A stretch of 64,000 nt of DNA, from contig CAZMZJ010000003.1 of NCBI GenBank assembly GCA_964570825.1, positions 100,479 to 164,478 of the forward strand, given 5' to 3'. Source of the DNA: UMGS1002 sp964570825. GTDB lineage: Bacteria > Bacillota > Clostridia > Oscillospirales > CAG-272. The notes below the pieces were generated by a model. The model was given only the letters and a program-made list of their open reading frames with translations, was not told where the DNA came from and ran no database searches. The position numbers and the translations under genes are program-made. Numbering within the stretch: position 1 is the stretch's first letter; every line of letters begins with the position of its first letter. Shown here piece after piece: positions 8,330-17,274 of the stretch.

Positions 8330-9085
8330 ATGACTGAAGATAACCTGCTGCGTAACCGTTTTGCCGAGCTGGCACAGCGCGCATATATGACCGGAAAATA
8401 TTCATATTCCAATTTTCTGGGCTTGCATGAAGCTGATGTTCTGTTAGGTATTCAGACCGAGCTTTCATATGCCGGAATTTTTCTGTTCGGCGGCGCAAAG
8501 GACTGCGAGCGGAAAATAGCCCGTTTCGGCAGTGCGGAAATATGCGGATACGACGAGCCGTTTCCGGTTTCCTGCATCCGCGCCGAGCCGCTTCAGCAGA
8601 AATTTGCCGACGCGCTAACCCACAGGGATGTGCTCGGTGCGCTGATGAATCTCGGAATCGAGCGCGACCTTATCGGCGACATTTATCTCAAGGACAATGT
8701 TATTTATTTTTTCTGCCTTGAACGTGTATCGAAAATGCTTATTTCTGATTTCACCAAGGTGAAGCATACCCCCCTTCGCTCAAAAATAATTGACGCGCTG
8801 CCCGACGGAGTCGGAAGCGAGACCGCTGAAGAGGCGGTTCAAATTGCGTCGGAGCGCGCGGACGTGCTTGTCGCCGCCGCATACCGGCTGTCGCGAGAGG
8901 AAAGCCTCGAGCTTTTCAGAGAGCTTAAGGTTTATCTTGACGGGCGCCTGTGCGAAAACAACAGCGGAATTGTCAAGCCGGGAACGGTCATATCTGTGAG
9001 AGGCCACGGAAGATTCAGGTATCTCGGATACGACACTCTGAGCCGCAAGGGAAAATTAAACGCGAAAATTGCAAAATGGGTGTGA
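8330..9085 (+). CDS. ylmH: YlmH-type S4-domain RNA-binding protein
   Basis: A 251-residue cytosolic protein. The middle contains THRDVLGALMNLGIERDLIGD (residues about 98-118), the hallmark of YlmH. The C-terminal third is an S4 domain (SREESLELFRELKVYLDGR, then KPGTVISVRGHGRFRY). In Bacillus and relatives YlmH binds stalled large ribosomal subunits and acts in ribosome-associated quality control; it usually sits in the divisome-linked ylm cluster. Here it stands alone between the lipoprotein locus and the SPFH operon, so the usual sepF/divIVA context is missing. The start ATG has a weak site (GAAAGG, about 17 nt away) but a consensus promoter. Confidence 0.88.
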   Translation: MTEDNLLRNRFAELAQRAYMTGKYSYSNFLGLHEADVLLGIQTELSYAGIFLFGGAKDCERKIARFGSAEICGYDEPFPVSCIRAEPLQQKFADALTHRDVLGALMNLGIERDLIGDIYLKDNVIYFFCLERVSKMLISDFTKVKHTPLRSKIIDALPDGVGSETAEEAVQIASERADVLVAAAYRLSREESLELFRELKVYLDGRLCENNSGIVKPGTVISVRGHGRFRYLGYDTLSRKGKLNAKIAKWV

Positions 9086-9118
9086 CTACAGTCGGTTTCC
9101 ATACCTGCATACAAAAAA

Positions 9119-9166
9119 CAGCAGGCGTCCGGAATGTGCATCGCGGCGCCTGCTGCCTGAATTTTT
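9119..9166. terminator. Bidirectional terminator after ylmH
   Basis: CAGCAGGCG (9119-9127) pairs with CGCCTGCTG (9147-9155). TTTTT follows on the plus strand, and the ACAAAAAA before the stem gives a T-run for the convergent minus-strand operon. Confidence 0.8.
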
Positions 9167-9261
9167 GATAATCGGTATTTTAATGATTTTTGCACGTGGC
9201 GGGAGCGGAACCCATGAAGCTTCAAAAGGCTTTTTCAAAAAGCCGCGGAATTTGCCGGCCT

Positions 9262-10164
9262 CTAAAATTTCCCCCCGCGGCCGCCGTGGGAGGCCCCGGA
9301 CGAGCTCGTATGCATGCCGCCGAAGCTTGTTCCGCCGCCCCTTGAGCCTGAGCCGGGAGGCGGATTCTGCGGACGCGCGACACGCGATACCGTGCGGAAA
9401 AGGAAAAATTCTGCGGAATTCGTTATTCTCATGCTGTCGCGCCGCACATAGTCGCGCGCGGTCAGCTTATGACGGACAGACTTCAGCTGTGATTTCATGG
9501 CGAAAACAATGGCAAGCGATATTGCCGCGGCGATAAGGAAGGCGACGAGAACCGGCTGCATATAGGTCATAACCGTTTCGCGTGTAATATTACTGTTTCC
9601 GCCCCCTGACGGAACGCCGCTGCTGCCGGAGCCGCCGTTGTTTATTCTGCTTTCCACCGACGCGTTTTTAATATATTTCTCGGCAAGGGAGCCGAACTTT
9701 GAAAAAGCATCATAGTATTTTTCGTCTGAAAGATATGACGCCACCTCGTCGCCGATTGTCCCGAGAATATCATATGTGAATGTATGAACCGCCGTGCCAG
9801 CGGTGGATATGTACCAGTCGCGCTCCTGCATGCTGACAAGCAGCAGAACGCCGGATTTTGCGTCGCCGAGGCCGTAACCGTTTTCATCGTAATAATCGTC
9901 GGCATAGACCGAGATCAGCTTTCCTCCGGTCGAGGCAACTGTCACAACGGCAACATCGCAGCCTGTGCTTTCGGAAATATTATCGAATTGTGATGTCAGC
10001 CGGGCAATTTCGGTTTCGCTGAGCAGCCCGGCGTTATCAACGACGCGGGCAGGATGCTGGTTTGCCGCGACGCCCGCGGCATATGACTGCAGAGGCAGGG
10101 CGGAAAGAACGGCGAGAACAACGGCGGCTGCAAACAGCCAAAGGCTCTTTTTCCTTTTGTTCAT
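9262..10164 (-). CDS. TPM-domain membrane protein (YgcG/YdjH-like)
   Basis: A 300-residue exported membrane protein. A signal peptide (LWLFAAAVVLAVLSALPLQSYA) leads into a TPM_phosphatase domain at residues about 35-165 (ARVVDNAGLLSETEIARL, KSGVLLLVSMQERDWYIS). A Gly/Ser linker, one transmembrane segment (about 205-225) and a Gly-rich tail ending GGMHTSSSGASHGGRGGKF follow. TPM proteins bind metal ions and associate with membrane-stress or photosystem-repair complexes. The start ATG overlaps the stop of the upstream gene as ATGA (10161-10164), with GGGAGG upstream. It is the last gene of the SPFH operon, as ydjH is in Bacillus ydjGHI. Its enzymatic activity is uncertain. Confidence 0.87.
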   Translation of the reverse strand: MNKRKKSLWLFAAAVVLAVLSALPLQSYAAGVAANQHPARVVDNAGLLSETEIARLTSQFDNISESTGCDVAVVTVASTGGKLISVYADDYYDENGYGLGDAKSGVLLLVSMQERDWYISTAGTAVHTFTYDILGTIGDEVASYLSDEKYYDAFSKFGSLAEKYIKNASVESRINNGGSGSSGVPSGGGNSNITRETVMTYMQPVLVAFLIAAAISLAIVFAMKSQLKSVRHKLTARDYVRRDSMRITNSAEFFLFRTVSRVARPQNPPPGSGSRGGGTSFGGMHTSSSGASHGGRGGKF

Positions 10165-11246
10165 ATAAGGCCTCCCGCGACAAGAAAAATCAGGGAGAGG
10201 ACCGCGCCGATTCCGGCGGTCAGGAGTCCAAACCATTTCCAGAACAATCCCCAGTCGACAGGCAGATCGCCGACAAGACGTCCGGTCTGACCGTTCATTG
10301 CGAACATATAGTCTTTCCCCCGCCAGTTGGTGTTGAGTATCCAGACCGGAAAAAGGGCATATCTGACCTTGCTGTTGGCAAGCCGGATGTCGCAGCTGAC
10401 GGTGCGGACGCTCGCGTATCCGCGGACGGTTGAGTAGAACGCCGCTTCCGTGCTCGAGCGGATGCGCTGGTTGGCGTTTTCGGCGCTCTGCCCGGCGTCA
10501 ACATCGTATTTATCGGCGAGATAACCCGAGAGGTAAGCGGTCTGAAAATCGACCGCGTCCCTTAGGTCGTACGGCTCGATGGATTCCATAAGATCGTCCG
10601 CCATTTTTGAGGAGCCGTCTACAGGCACGTTCTCAAACCCTAATGTCCCCGCGCGCAGCACAAGATAGTGCAGGGTCTCGGTGTAGATAAAACGCGGGTC
10701 GCTCCATGTGCGCACCCGGGTGGTGCGGTAGCGTATATCTGCGTTTGCTTCGGCGTCAAAAAGCCAGAAGGGAACATACATTCCGGTTATCTTTCCGATT
10801 CGGTTCTCGTCAAGAAAGGCTTTCGGCATCAGCGCTTTCCCTTTGTAATGACGGCGCAGCGCATCCATGGCGGCTTTTTTGTCAAGCTTGAAGGGAATGA
10901 CAAGGTCGGGGCGCAGGGCGCCGGCGAACTGTTCGCGCATTATGACCGGATTTCCGCAGAACGGGCACAGCGTCGCGCCGGTTGTCGCGTCCGCTATTAT
11001 CTCTCCGGCGCACGACTGGCAGACATAGCTGCGCACACCGGTTTTCTCGTCTTCATGCCAGTTCTTCTCCCCGGTTTCCCAGCTCATGTCCGAGCCTTTT
11101 CTTGATTTCTGCGCTTCGTCGTAGGACCTCAGCGTCGCAACATCGTACGAGGTGCCGCAGAAGGGGCATTTCATTTCCTGCAGGGCGCTGTCAAATTCGA
11201 TCGCGCCGCCGCAGCATGGGCATTCGTATTTCAGCAGTTCAGACAT
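10161..11246 (-). CDS. Zinc-ribbon membrane protein (YdjG-like)
   Basis: A 361-residue protein with two N-terminal zinc ribbons: CPCCGG...CPFCGTSYD (residues about 9-33) and CQSCAGEI...CPFCGNPV (about 75-99). A long soluble domain of unknown function follows (VIPFKLDKKAAMDALRR, FPVWILNTNWRGKDYMFAMN), and one or two hydrophobic segments lie at the extreme C-terminus (WFGLLTAGIGAVLSLIFLVAG). The layout matches YdjG of Bacillus, which with YdjH and the SPFH protein YdjI forms a membrane complex that anchors the phage-shock protein PspA. It overlaps the TPM gene by 4 nt and follows the SPFH gene by 16 nt. Direct function unknown. Confidence 0.8.
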   Translation of the reverse strand: MSELLKYECPCCGGAIEFDSALQEMKCPFCGTSYDVATLRSYDEAQKSRKGSDMSWETGEKNWHEDEKTGVRSYVCQSCAGEIIADATTGATLCPFCGNPVIMREQFAGALRPDLVIPFKLDKKAAMDALRRHYKGKALMPKAFLDENRIGKITGMYVPFWLFDAEANADIRYRTTRVRTWSDPRFIYTETLHYLVLRAGTLGFENVPVDGSSKMADDLMESIEPYDLRDAVDFQTAYLSGYLADKYDVDAGQSAENANQRIRSSTEAAFYSTVRGYASVRTVSCDIRLANSKVRYALFPVWILNTNWRGKDYMFAMNGQTGRLVGDLPVDWGLFWKWFGLLTAGIGAVLSLIFLVAGGLI

Positions 11247-11262
11247 ATATCAGCCGCGACCC

Positions 11263-12672
11263 TTATTTCTGCGCGTCGTTGTCGTCGAAGACATCGCCGC
11301 ACTCGGGGCAGAATTTCGGCGGGTTGTGCGGGTCTGACGGTGTCCAGCCGCATTTGTCGCATTTATACACCGGAGCGCCGGCGGGACGTTTAGCTCCGCA
11401 GGACGAGCAGAACCTGCCTCTGTTTATTTCTCCGCACGCGCATTTCCAGCCCTCTTCCTCAGGCTTTTTTGCACCGCATTCGTTGCAGAATTTACCCGTG
11501 TTCCCGCGTTTGCCGCACTTTTTGCAGTCCCACGAGGCGCCGCCTTCAGCTTCCGGCTTCTTTGCACCGCATTCATTGCAGAATTTTCCGGTGTTGTTCT
11601 TCCCGCCGCACTTCGGGCAGTCCCAGCCGGCAGGCGACGATGCGCTCTGCTGAGCCGCCTGTTGCTGTGCTCCCATCTGGTAGAAGCTTGCGGCGTTCAT
11701 TCCGCCCGCCTGCTGCGCCATGCCGAAGCCCATAAAGCCCGCCATCGCTCCGTTCGGGTTTGCGGCGGCTGCTTTCATCGCCTCCGCCTGAGCGCTTGCG
11801 AGCGTCGCGCCCGCCATAGTGGGATTGCGCAGAACAGCGGCTCTCTGAAGCTCCTTTATCATGTCCTCGTCTTCCTTCGGAGCTGAGACAGAGTTGATCG
11901 CGACCGATATCACGGCGATACCGCGCAGCCCTGTCCATTTCGACGACAGCACCGCGTTCATCGCCTCGGACATTTCAGCGGTATGACCGGGCAGGGCGCT
12001 GTATCTGATGCCCAGTTCGGATATTTTCGCAAACGCCGGCTGCAGGGCGTTAAGAAATTCGCTCTTGAGCTGCCCGTCAAGCTCGGTCCGGCTGTACTCA
12101 TCCCGCACGTTCCCGCAGACGTTTGCGTAAAAGAGCAGCGGGTTTACGATTTTATATGAATACACTCCGTTGCAGCGGATGGTTATGTCGGCGTCAAGCC
12201 CTATGTTTCGGTCGACTACGCGGAAGGGAACAGGCGCCGGGGTACCGAACTTATTGTCTATTAGTTCCTTTGTGTTGATGTAGTAGACGCGCTGGTCGCG
12301 GGCGGGGTCTCCGCCGTACGTGAAGCGGCGGCCTATGGCGCGGAAGGTGTCACCGATTGCATCGCCGAGATTTCCGGCAAATATGCTCGGTTCGGTGGAT
12401 GAATTGTAGATGAATTCGCCCGGCTCGGCGCAGACCTCGGCTATCTTGCCTTGATCGACGATTATCATGCACTGTCCGTCGGCGACGGCGATGCCGCTGC
12501 CGTTTGAAATCACATTGTCGTTGCCTTTATAATTCGACGAGCGCCGGGTGGTCTTCTTTTGCCCTCTCGCCACAAGGATGTCCTTGTCGAGAGAATCACA
12601 GAAGAAGAATTCCTTCCACTGGTCGGCAAGAGTGCCGCCGACGGCGCCGAACGCAGCTCTTAACAGTCCCAT
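11263..12672 (-). CDS. SPFH-domain protein with tandem zinc ribbons (YdjI-like)
   Basis: A 469-residue protein. Residues about 1-320 are an SPFH/virion-core-like domain (MGLLRAAFGAVGGTLADQWKE, then NIGLDADITIRCNGVYSYKI), followed by an Ala/Met/Gln-rich linker. The C-terminal 120 residues carry four successive Cys-pair zinc ribbons (CPKCGG...CNECGAKKPE, CKKCGK...CNECGAKKPE, CACGE...CSSCGAKRPA, CDKCGW...CPECGD). SPFH proteins organise membrane microdomains; the Bacillus YdjI homologue helps recruit PspA. The start ATG 12672 has GGAGG 5 nt upstream; the open frame extends to 12816 without a site. It is the first gene of the operon, driven by a consensus promoter. Confidence 0.88.
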   Translation of the reverse strand: MGLLRAAFGAVGGTLADQWKEFFFCDSLDKDILVARGQKKTTRRSSNYKGNDNVISNGSGIAVADGQCMIIVDQGKIAEVCAEPGEFIYNSSTEPSIFAGNLGDAIGDTFRAIGRRFTYGGDPARDQRVYYINTKELIDNKFGTPAPVPFRVVDRNIGLDADITIRCNGVYSYKIVNPLLFYANVCGNVRDEYSRTELDGQLKSEFLNALQPAFAKISELGIRYSALPGHTAEMSEAMNAVLSSKWTGLRGIAVISVAINSVSAPKEDEDMIKELQRAAVLRNPTMAGATLASAQAEAMKAAAANPNGAMAGFMGFGMAQQAGGMNAASFYQMGAQQQAAQQSASSPAGWDCPKCGGKNNTGKFCNECGAKKPEAEGGASWDCKKCGKRGNTGKFCNECGAKKPEEEGWKCACGEINRGRFCSSCGAKRPAGAPVYKCDKCGWTPSDPHNPPKFCPECGDVFDDNDAQK

Positions 12673-12760
12673 AAAAACCTCCATGCCGCAAAAACGGCTA
12701 TATATTTTTGATGATCGTTTCGTTGAATCAGAGTCATGTGCGGGGTCGATTTGCAATAAC

Positions 12761-12789
12761 ATTATAAAGGCGGCGGAGCGTTTTGTCAA
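12761..12789 (-). promoter_or_regulatory. Consensus sigma-A promoter of the SPFH operon
   Basis: Minus strand: -35 TTGACA (12784-12789), 17-nt spacer, -10 TATAAT (12761-12766). It is an exact housekeeping consensus, so the operon is not obviously under an ECF sigma factor, unlike the SigW-controlled Bacillus ydjGHI. Confidence 0.85.
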
Positions 12790-12851
12790 TATGGCGGAGT
12801 TCCTGCTTTTATACATATTATTGAAATATTGCTTTATGTTTGATGCGGAAG

Positions 12852-12880
12852 TTGATTTTCAGCGGAAAATGTGATAAAAT
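12852..12880 (+). promoter_or_regulatory. Promoter of dehydratase/activase operon
   Basis: -35 TTGATT (12852-12857), 17-nt spacer, -10 TAAAAT (12875-12880) preceded by TGA (extended -10). Confidence 0.65.
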
Positions 12881-12930
12881 AATTTGTTAAAGAATAACTT
12901 TTTCGCAGTATCCTGAGAGGATGAGGCTGA

Positions 12931-14256
12931 ATGGATTACGTCGAATTTACCAAACAGATGAAAAAAGAATATACGATTCTTGCGCCCGATATGTTTCCGA
13001 TTCACATGAAGCTCATTACCGGCATCTTTAAGCATTACGGATACAACCTCGAAGTGCTTAAGTATACCGGCAAAAAAGTGCTTGACACGGGACTTAGGTA
13101 CGTACACAACGATATGTGCTATCCCGCAATCTGTACCCTCGGGCAACTGCTTTATGCCATCACATCCGGAGACTACGACCCGCACAAGGTGGCAATGATA
13201 CACTTCCAGACACGCGGCGGCTGCCGCGCGTCCAACTACATAAAACTGCTCCGCAAAGCGCTTGACAATATGGGTTACGGATATATTCCGGTAATTTCCG
13301 TGAACTTCACCGGATATGAAAAACACAGCGGTTTTTCTATCAGCCCGATTATGATTTACCGGGGGCTGACGTCTATCCTTTACGGCGATATGCTTATGCT
13401 GCTGAAAAATCAGGTGCAGCCATACGAGGTGAACAAGGGCGACGCCGAAAGGCTTGCGGACAAATGGACGTGCGAGCTTAACAGGCAGTTATCGCGCAGT
13501 GGACCGTTCAAAATGGACAGAATCAAAAAAAACCTTGAGAGAATCGCACATGACTTCAGCAGAATCGAGACTGTGCGGACAGATAAGGTAAAAGTCGGGA
13601 TTGTCGGAGAAATTTACGTCAAGTATGCGCCGTTCGGAAACAACAATCTTGAAAAGCTGCTTGAGTCGCAGGACTGCGAATATATGGTGCCGGGGGCGCT
13701 CGGCTTTTTTGAATACGGCTTCTCGGATCCCGCCGCTGACCGCCGGCTGTACGGCGGAGGCTTCTTTAGGACGCTTGCCGGCAATATGGCGCTGGGCGCC
13801 CTTAAGTACCTTGAAAGAAAAATGCTTGACGTGCTGAAAAAGTATCCGCAGTTCGTATCTCCTTCCCCTTTTTCAAAGCTTGAAAAAAAAGCCGACATCG
13901 TTCTCAACCATGGCGTCAAAATGGGCGAGGGGTGGTTCCTGCCCGCGGAGATGGCCGAGCTGATTGAGCTGGGATACGGCAACATCGTTTGCGCGCAGCC
14001 CTTCGGCTGCCTGCCGAACCATATTGTCGGCAAGGGCGTTGTAAGGCACATAAAAGAGCTGTATCCCGAGGCGAACATCTGCCAGGTGGATTACGACACG
14101 GGGGCATCGTATGTCAACCAGGAAAACCGCATAAAGCTGATGCTGGCGGTTGCAAGGGAGAATATGATTGCAAAAGAAACGGCGGCGAAAAGCGTTGACA
14201 ATTCAGCCCCGGAAGAGAACGGCTTGAACACCGCCGCACGCAGCGAGGCTATATAA
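12931..14256 (+). CDS. 2-hydroxyacyl-CoA dehydratase-like protein (activase C-terminal domain homologue)
   Basis: A 441-residue protein resembling the HgdB/HgdC-like domain that forms the C-terminal part of ~1,400-residue acyl-CoA dehydratase activases. Conserved cysteines sit in RYVHNDMCYPAICTLGQL and QTRGGCRASNYIKLLRKAL, and KMGEGWFLPAEMAE followed by PFGCLPNHIVGKG fits Fe-S ligands of this family. In well-studied dehydratases such proteins use a [4Fe-4S] cluster and ATP-driven electron transfer to eliminate water from 2-hydroxyacyl-CoA. No dehydratase alpha/beta subunits or CoA-transferase lie nearby, so the real substrate is unknown. Its stop is 4 nt before the activase gene, which implies tight coupling. 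Confidence 0.8.
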   Translation: MDYVEFTKQMKKEYTILAPDMFPIHMKLITGIFKHYGYNLEVLKYTGKKVLDTGLRYVHNDMCYPAICTLGQLLYAITSGDYDPHKVAMIHFQTRGGCRASNYIKLLRKALDNMGYGYIPVISVNFTGYEKHSGFSISPIMIYRGLTSILYGDMLMLLKNQVQPYEVNKGDAERLADKWTCELNRQLSRSGPFKMDRIKKNLERIAHDFSRIETVRTDKVKVGIVGEIYVKYAPFGNNNLEKLLESQDCEYMVPGALGFFEYGFSDPAADRRLYGGGFFRTLAGNMALGALKYLERKMLDVLKKYPQFVSPSPFSKLEKKADIVLNHGVKMGEGWFLPAEMAELIELGYGNIVCAQPFGCLPNHIVGKGVVRHIKELYPEANICQVDYDTGASYVNQENRIKLMLAVARENMIAKETAAKSVDNSAPEENGLNTAARSEAI

Positions 14257-14260
14257 CAAT

Positions 14261-17230
14261 ATGAAAAAAATAGGACTTGATATAGGCTCCACTACAATAA
14301 AATGCGTCGTCATCGACGAAAATCAGAACGAAAGCAAAAACGGCGGAATCCTGTTTTCGGATTACAGGCGGCACTTCTCGCAAATATCGCGCGTCACGGG
14401 CGAGCTGCTTGAGAAGATTGCGGAATTGTTTCCGGATGAAAAAATGGCGGCGGTTATGTCGGGCTCGGCAGGGATGGGTATTGCGCATGACCTGAACATA
14501 CCCTTCGTTCAGGAGGTGTACGCGACCAGGACCGCAGTGATGCGGCTTGTGCCACGCACCGACGCCGTCATAGAACTTGGCGGCGAGGACGCCAAAATAC
14601 TTTTCCTTACCGACGGCCTCGAGGTCAGGATGAACGGAAGCTGCGCCGGAGGCACCGGAGCTTTCATCGACCAGATGGCGACACTTTTGTCGGTTCACAA
14701 CGACGAGCTGAACGAGCTTGCCGCGCAGCATGAGAAAATCTACACTATAGCTTCGCGCTGCGGTGTGTTTGCAAAATCGGATATTCAGCCGCTTATCAAT
14801 CAGGGCGCAAAGCTTCAGGACATAGCCGAGAGCATCTTCTGCGCGGTGGTCAACCAGACAATCGGCGGCCTCGCTCAGGGGCGTGAAATCAAAGGAAATC
14901 TGCTGTATCTCGGCGGCCCGCTGACATTCTTTCCGGAGCTCAGGCGCTGCTTTGACAGGACGCTCGGAATCACCGGCGTCTGCCCCGAAAATTCGCTTTT
15001 CTACGTCGCGCTCGGTGCTGCGTTCTCGGCGTCATCGCAAACCTTTGACATCCGCGAGCTCTCGGGCCGTGTTAAGAAATATGCTTCACAGGAGGGATAC
15101 GCATCCTGTCCGCCGCTGTTTTCCTCGCAGGCTGAATACGACGCCTTCCTCGAGCGCCACAGCCATGACTCCGACAATATCGGATTTATTGACAAACCGG
15201 CGGAACGTATGTATCTCGGTATAGATGCCGGTTCGACCACTGTCAAAGCGGTGCTTTGCAGCGGCGAAGGCATGATACTCGACAGCTTCTACCGTCCGAA
15301 CAGCGCAAACCCGGTTCAGATAGTTAAAGAATATCTCGAATCGGTCTATAAACATTTTCCGGGCATTAACATAGCTTCTTCGGCTGTCACCGGGTATGGC
15401 GAGGACATTATTAAAAGCGCGTTTCACGTCGACTATGGCGTCGTTGAAACTATAGCGCACTACACGGCGGCCAGAAAATTCGCGCCTTGCGTCGATTTCA
15501 TCATTGATATAGGCGGGCAGGACATAAAATGCTTCAAAATCCGCAACGGAGCGATTGAAAATATTTTTCTCAACGAAGCCTGCTCGTCGGGCTGCGGTTC
15601 GTTCCTTCAGACCTTTGCCGGAGCGCTTGATTACGATATTGAGGAATTTGCGGCTCTCGGCCTGCTTGCCGACAAGCCGGTCAATCTCGGCTCGCGCTGC
15701 ACCGTCTTTATGAACAGCTCCGTGAAACAGGCGCAGAAGGACGGGGCCTCGGTCGAGAACATCTCGGCAGGGCTGTCGGTCAGCGTCGTCAAAAACGCCC
15801 TATACAAGGTTATTCGCTGCGCCTCGCCGGAACAGCTCGGCAATAATATTGTTGTTCAGGGGGGAACCTTTCTCAACAACGCAGTGCTGCGCGCATTCGA
15901 GCAGGAGATAGGACGCAATGTAATTCGCCCGTCAGTCGCCGGACTGATGGGGGCTTACGGCGCCGCGCTTTATGCCGCCGCCCTTTCATCTGCCGACGGA
16001 AAAGCAAAAAGCGCGATTCTTGACGCTGAGCGGCTTGCGGCATTCGCGCACGGCGTCCGCACTGTACCCTGCGGCGGCTGCGGAAACCGCTGTCAGCTGA
16101 CAGTCAACACTTTCGGCGACGGCGGGCGTTTCATCGCCGGCAACCGCTGCTCAAAGCCGCTTGAGGCCGGCAGAAAGCCGCATTACAATATTTATGAATA
16201 TAAAAACAGGCTTCTCTCGTCCTACCGTGAAAACAGGATAAATCCTGAAAAACTGACAATCGGGATACCGGTGGGGCTGAATATGTACGAGCTTCTGCCG
16301 TTCTGGCATACGCTTTTTACAAAGCTTGGCTTCAATGTGCTGACTTCTCCGGCATCAAACCGCGAACTGTTCGTTTCGGGGCAGCACACAATTCCGTCCG
16401 ACACCGTCTGCTTCCCGGCAAAGCTTATGCACGGCCATATCGAGGCTCTGCTCCACGGAAAGGCCGATGCGATTTTCTACCCCTGCATGAGTTACAATCT
16501 TGACGAGGGGCTCGGCGACGATCACTACAACTGTCCTGTCGTTGCATATTATCCGGAGGTAATCAAATATAACGTCGGCGCTCTTAAGGACGTAAAGTTT
16601 ATTGACGACTTTGTCGGACTTCACAACCGCCGCGATTTCCCGGTAAAGTTCGCAAAGGTGCTTAACCGGTACTTCAAAGGATTTGAGGCCGGGGTTGTCA
16701 AAGAGGCGGCGGAAGCTGCGTATGGAGAGTATGAGTCATACATGAACAGCATCCGTTCGAAGGCGGACGAGCTGCTGGATTTTGCCGCGAAGGAAAAGCT
16801 TCCGGTAATAGTGCTTGCAGGACGGCCTTATCATGTCGACCCGGAGGTTAATCACGGCATCGACCAGCTCATCTGCGATCTCGGCGCAGTGGTGCTTTCG
16901 GAGGACAGCGTCAGCGGAAGGGAGAAAAAATTCAAAACCGGCGTGCTAAACCAGTGGACATATCACGCAAGGCTTTATGCGGCGGCTAAATTCGTTGCCG
17001 AATGTCCGGCGGACATGCAGGTCAACCTCGTGCAGCTGGTTTCGTTCGGCTGCGGCGTCGACGCTGTTACCACAGACGAGGTGCGAGCGATTGTCGAAAG
17101 AGCCGGAAAGATATATACTCAGATAAAAATCGATGAGATAACCAATATCGGAGCCGCGAAAATCCGGCTGCGCAGCCTGTTCGCCGCGGCGGGCATCGAA
17201 ATGCGGCAGGATGCCGCAGGCAGGCAGTAA
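14261..17230 (+). CDS. 2-hydroxyacyl-CoA dehydratase activase, double BadF/BcrAD ATPase domain
   Basis: A 989-residue protein. It has two ASKHA ATPase repeats: IGLDIGSTTIKCVVID with ELGGEDAKI and NGSCAGGTGAFIDQMA (residues about 1-270), then LGIDAGSTTVKAVLCS with DIGGQDIKC and ACSSGCGSFLQTFA (about 318-580). A Cys segment follows, VPCGGCGNRCQL...GNRCSKP (about 605-640), and then a DUF2229 region (IGIPVGLNMYELLPFWHTLF). Members hydrolyse ATP to push an electron from a bridging [4Fe-4S] cluster into a partner. The usual C-terminal dehydratase-like domain is absent here and is encoded by the gene just upstream. Physiological partner unknown. Confidence 0.87.
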   Translation: MKKIGLDIGSTTIKCVVIDENQNESKNGGILFSDYRRHFSQISRVTGELLEKIAELFPDEKMAAVMSGSAGMGIAHDLNIPFVQEVYATRTAVMRLVPRTDAVIELGGEDAKILFLTDGLEVRMNGSCAGGTGAFIDQMATLLSVHNDELNELAAQHEKIYTIASRCGVFAKSDIQPLINQGAKLQDIAESIFCAVVNQTIGGLAQGREIKGNLLYLGGPLTFFPELRRCFDRTLGITGVCPENSLFYVALGAAFSASSQTFDIRELSGRVKKYASQEGYASCPPLFSSQAEYDAFLERHSHDSDNIGFIDKPAERMYLGIDAGSTTVKAVLCSGEGMILDSFYRPNSANPVQIVKEYLESVYKHFPGINIASSAVTGYGEDIIKSAFHVDYGVVETIAHYTAARKFAPCVDFIIDIGGQDIKCFKIRNGAIENIFLNEACSSGCGSFLQTFAGALDYDIEEFAALGLLADKPVNLGSRCTVFMNSSVKQAQKDGASVENISAGLSVSVVKNALYKVIRCASPEQLGNNIVVQGGTFLNNAVLRAFEQEIGRNVIRPSVAGLMGAYGAALYAAALSSADGKAKSAILDAERLAAFAHGVRTVPCGGCGNRCQLTVNTFGDGGRFIAGNRCSKPLEAGRKPHYNIYEYKNRLLSSYRENRINPEKLTIGIPVGLNMYELLPFWHTLFTKLGFNVLTSPASNRELFVSGQHTIPSDTVCFPAKLMHGHIEALLHGKADAIFYPCMSYNLDEGLGDDHYNCPVVAYYPEVIKYNVGALKDVKFIDDFVGLHNRRDFPVKFAKVLNRYFKGFEAGVVKEAAEAAYGEYESYMNSIRSKADELLDFAAKEKLPVIVLAGRPYHVDPEVNHGIDQLICDLGAVVLSEDSVSGREKKFKTGVLNQWTYHARLYAAAKFVAECPADMQVNLVQLVSFGCGVDAVTTDEVRAIVERAGKIYTQIKIDEITNIGAAKIRLRSLFAAAGIEMRQDAAGRQ

Positions 17231-17274
17231 AAAACATTTATCTCAAAATAAAATTTAACAGAAAGAAACAACCA

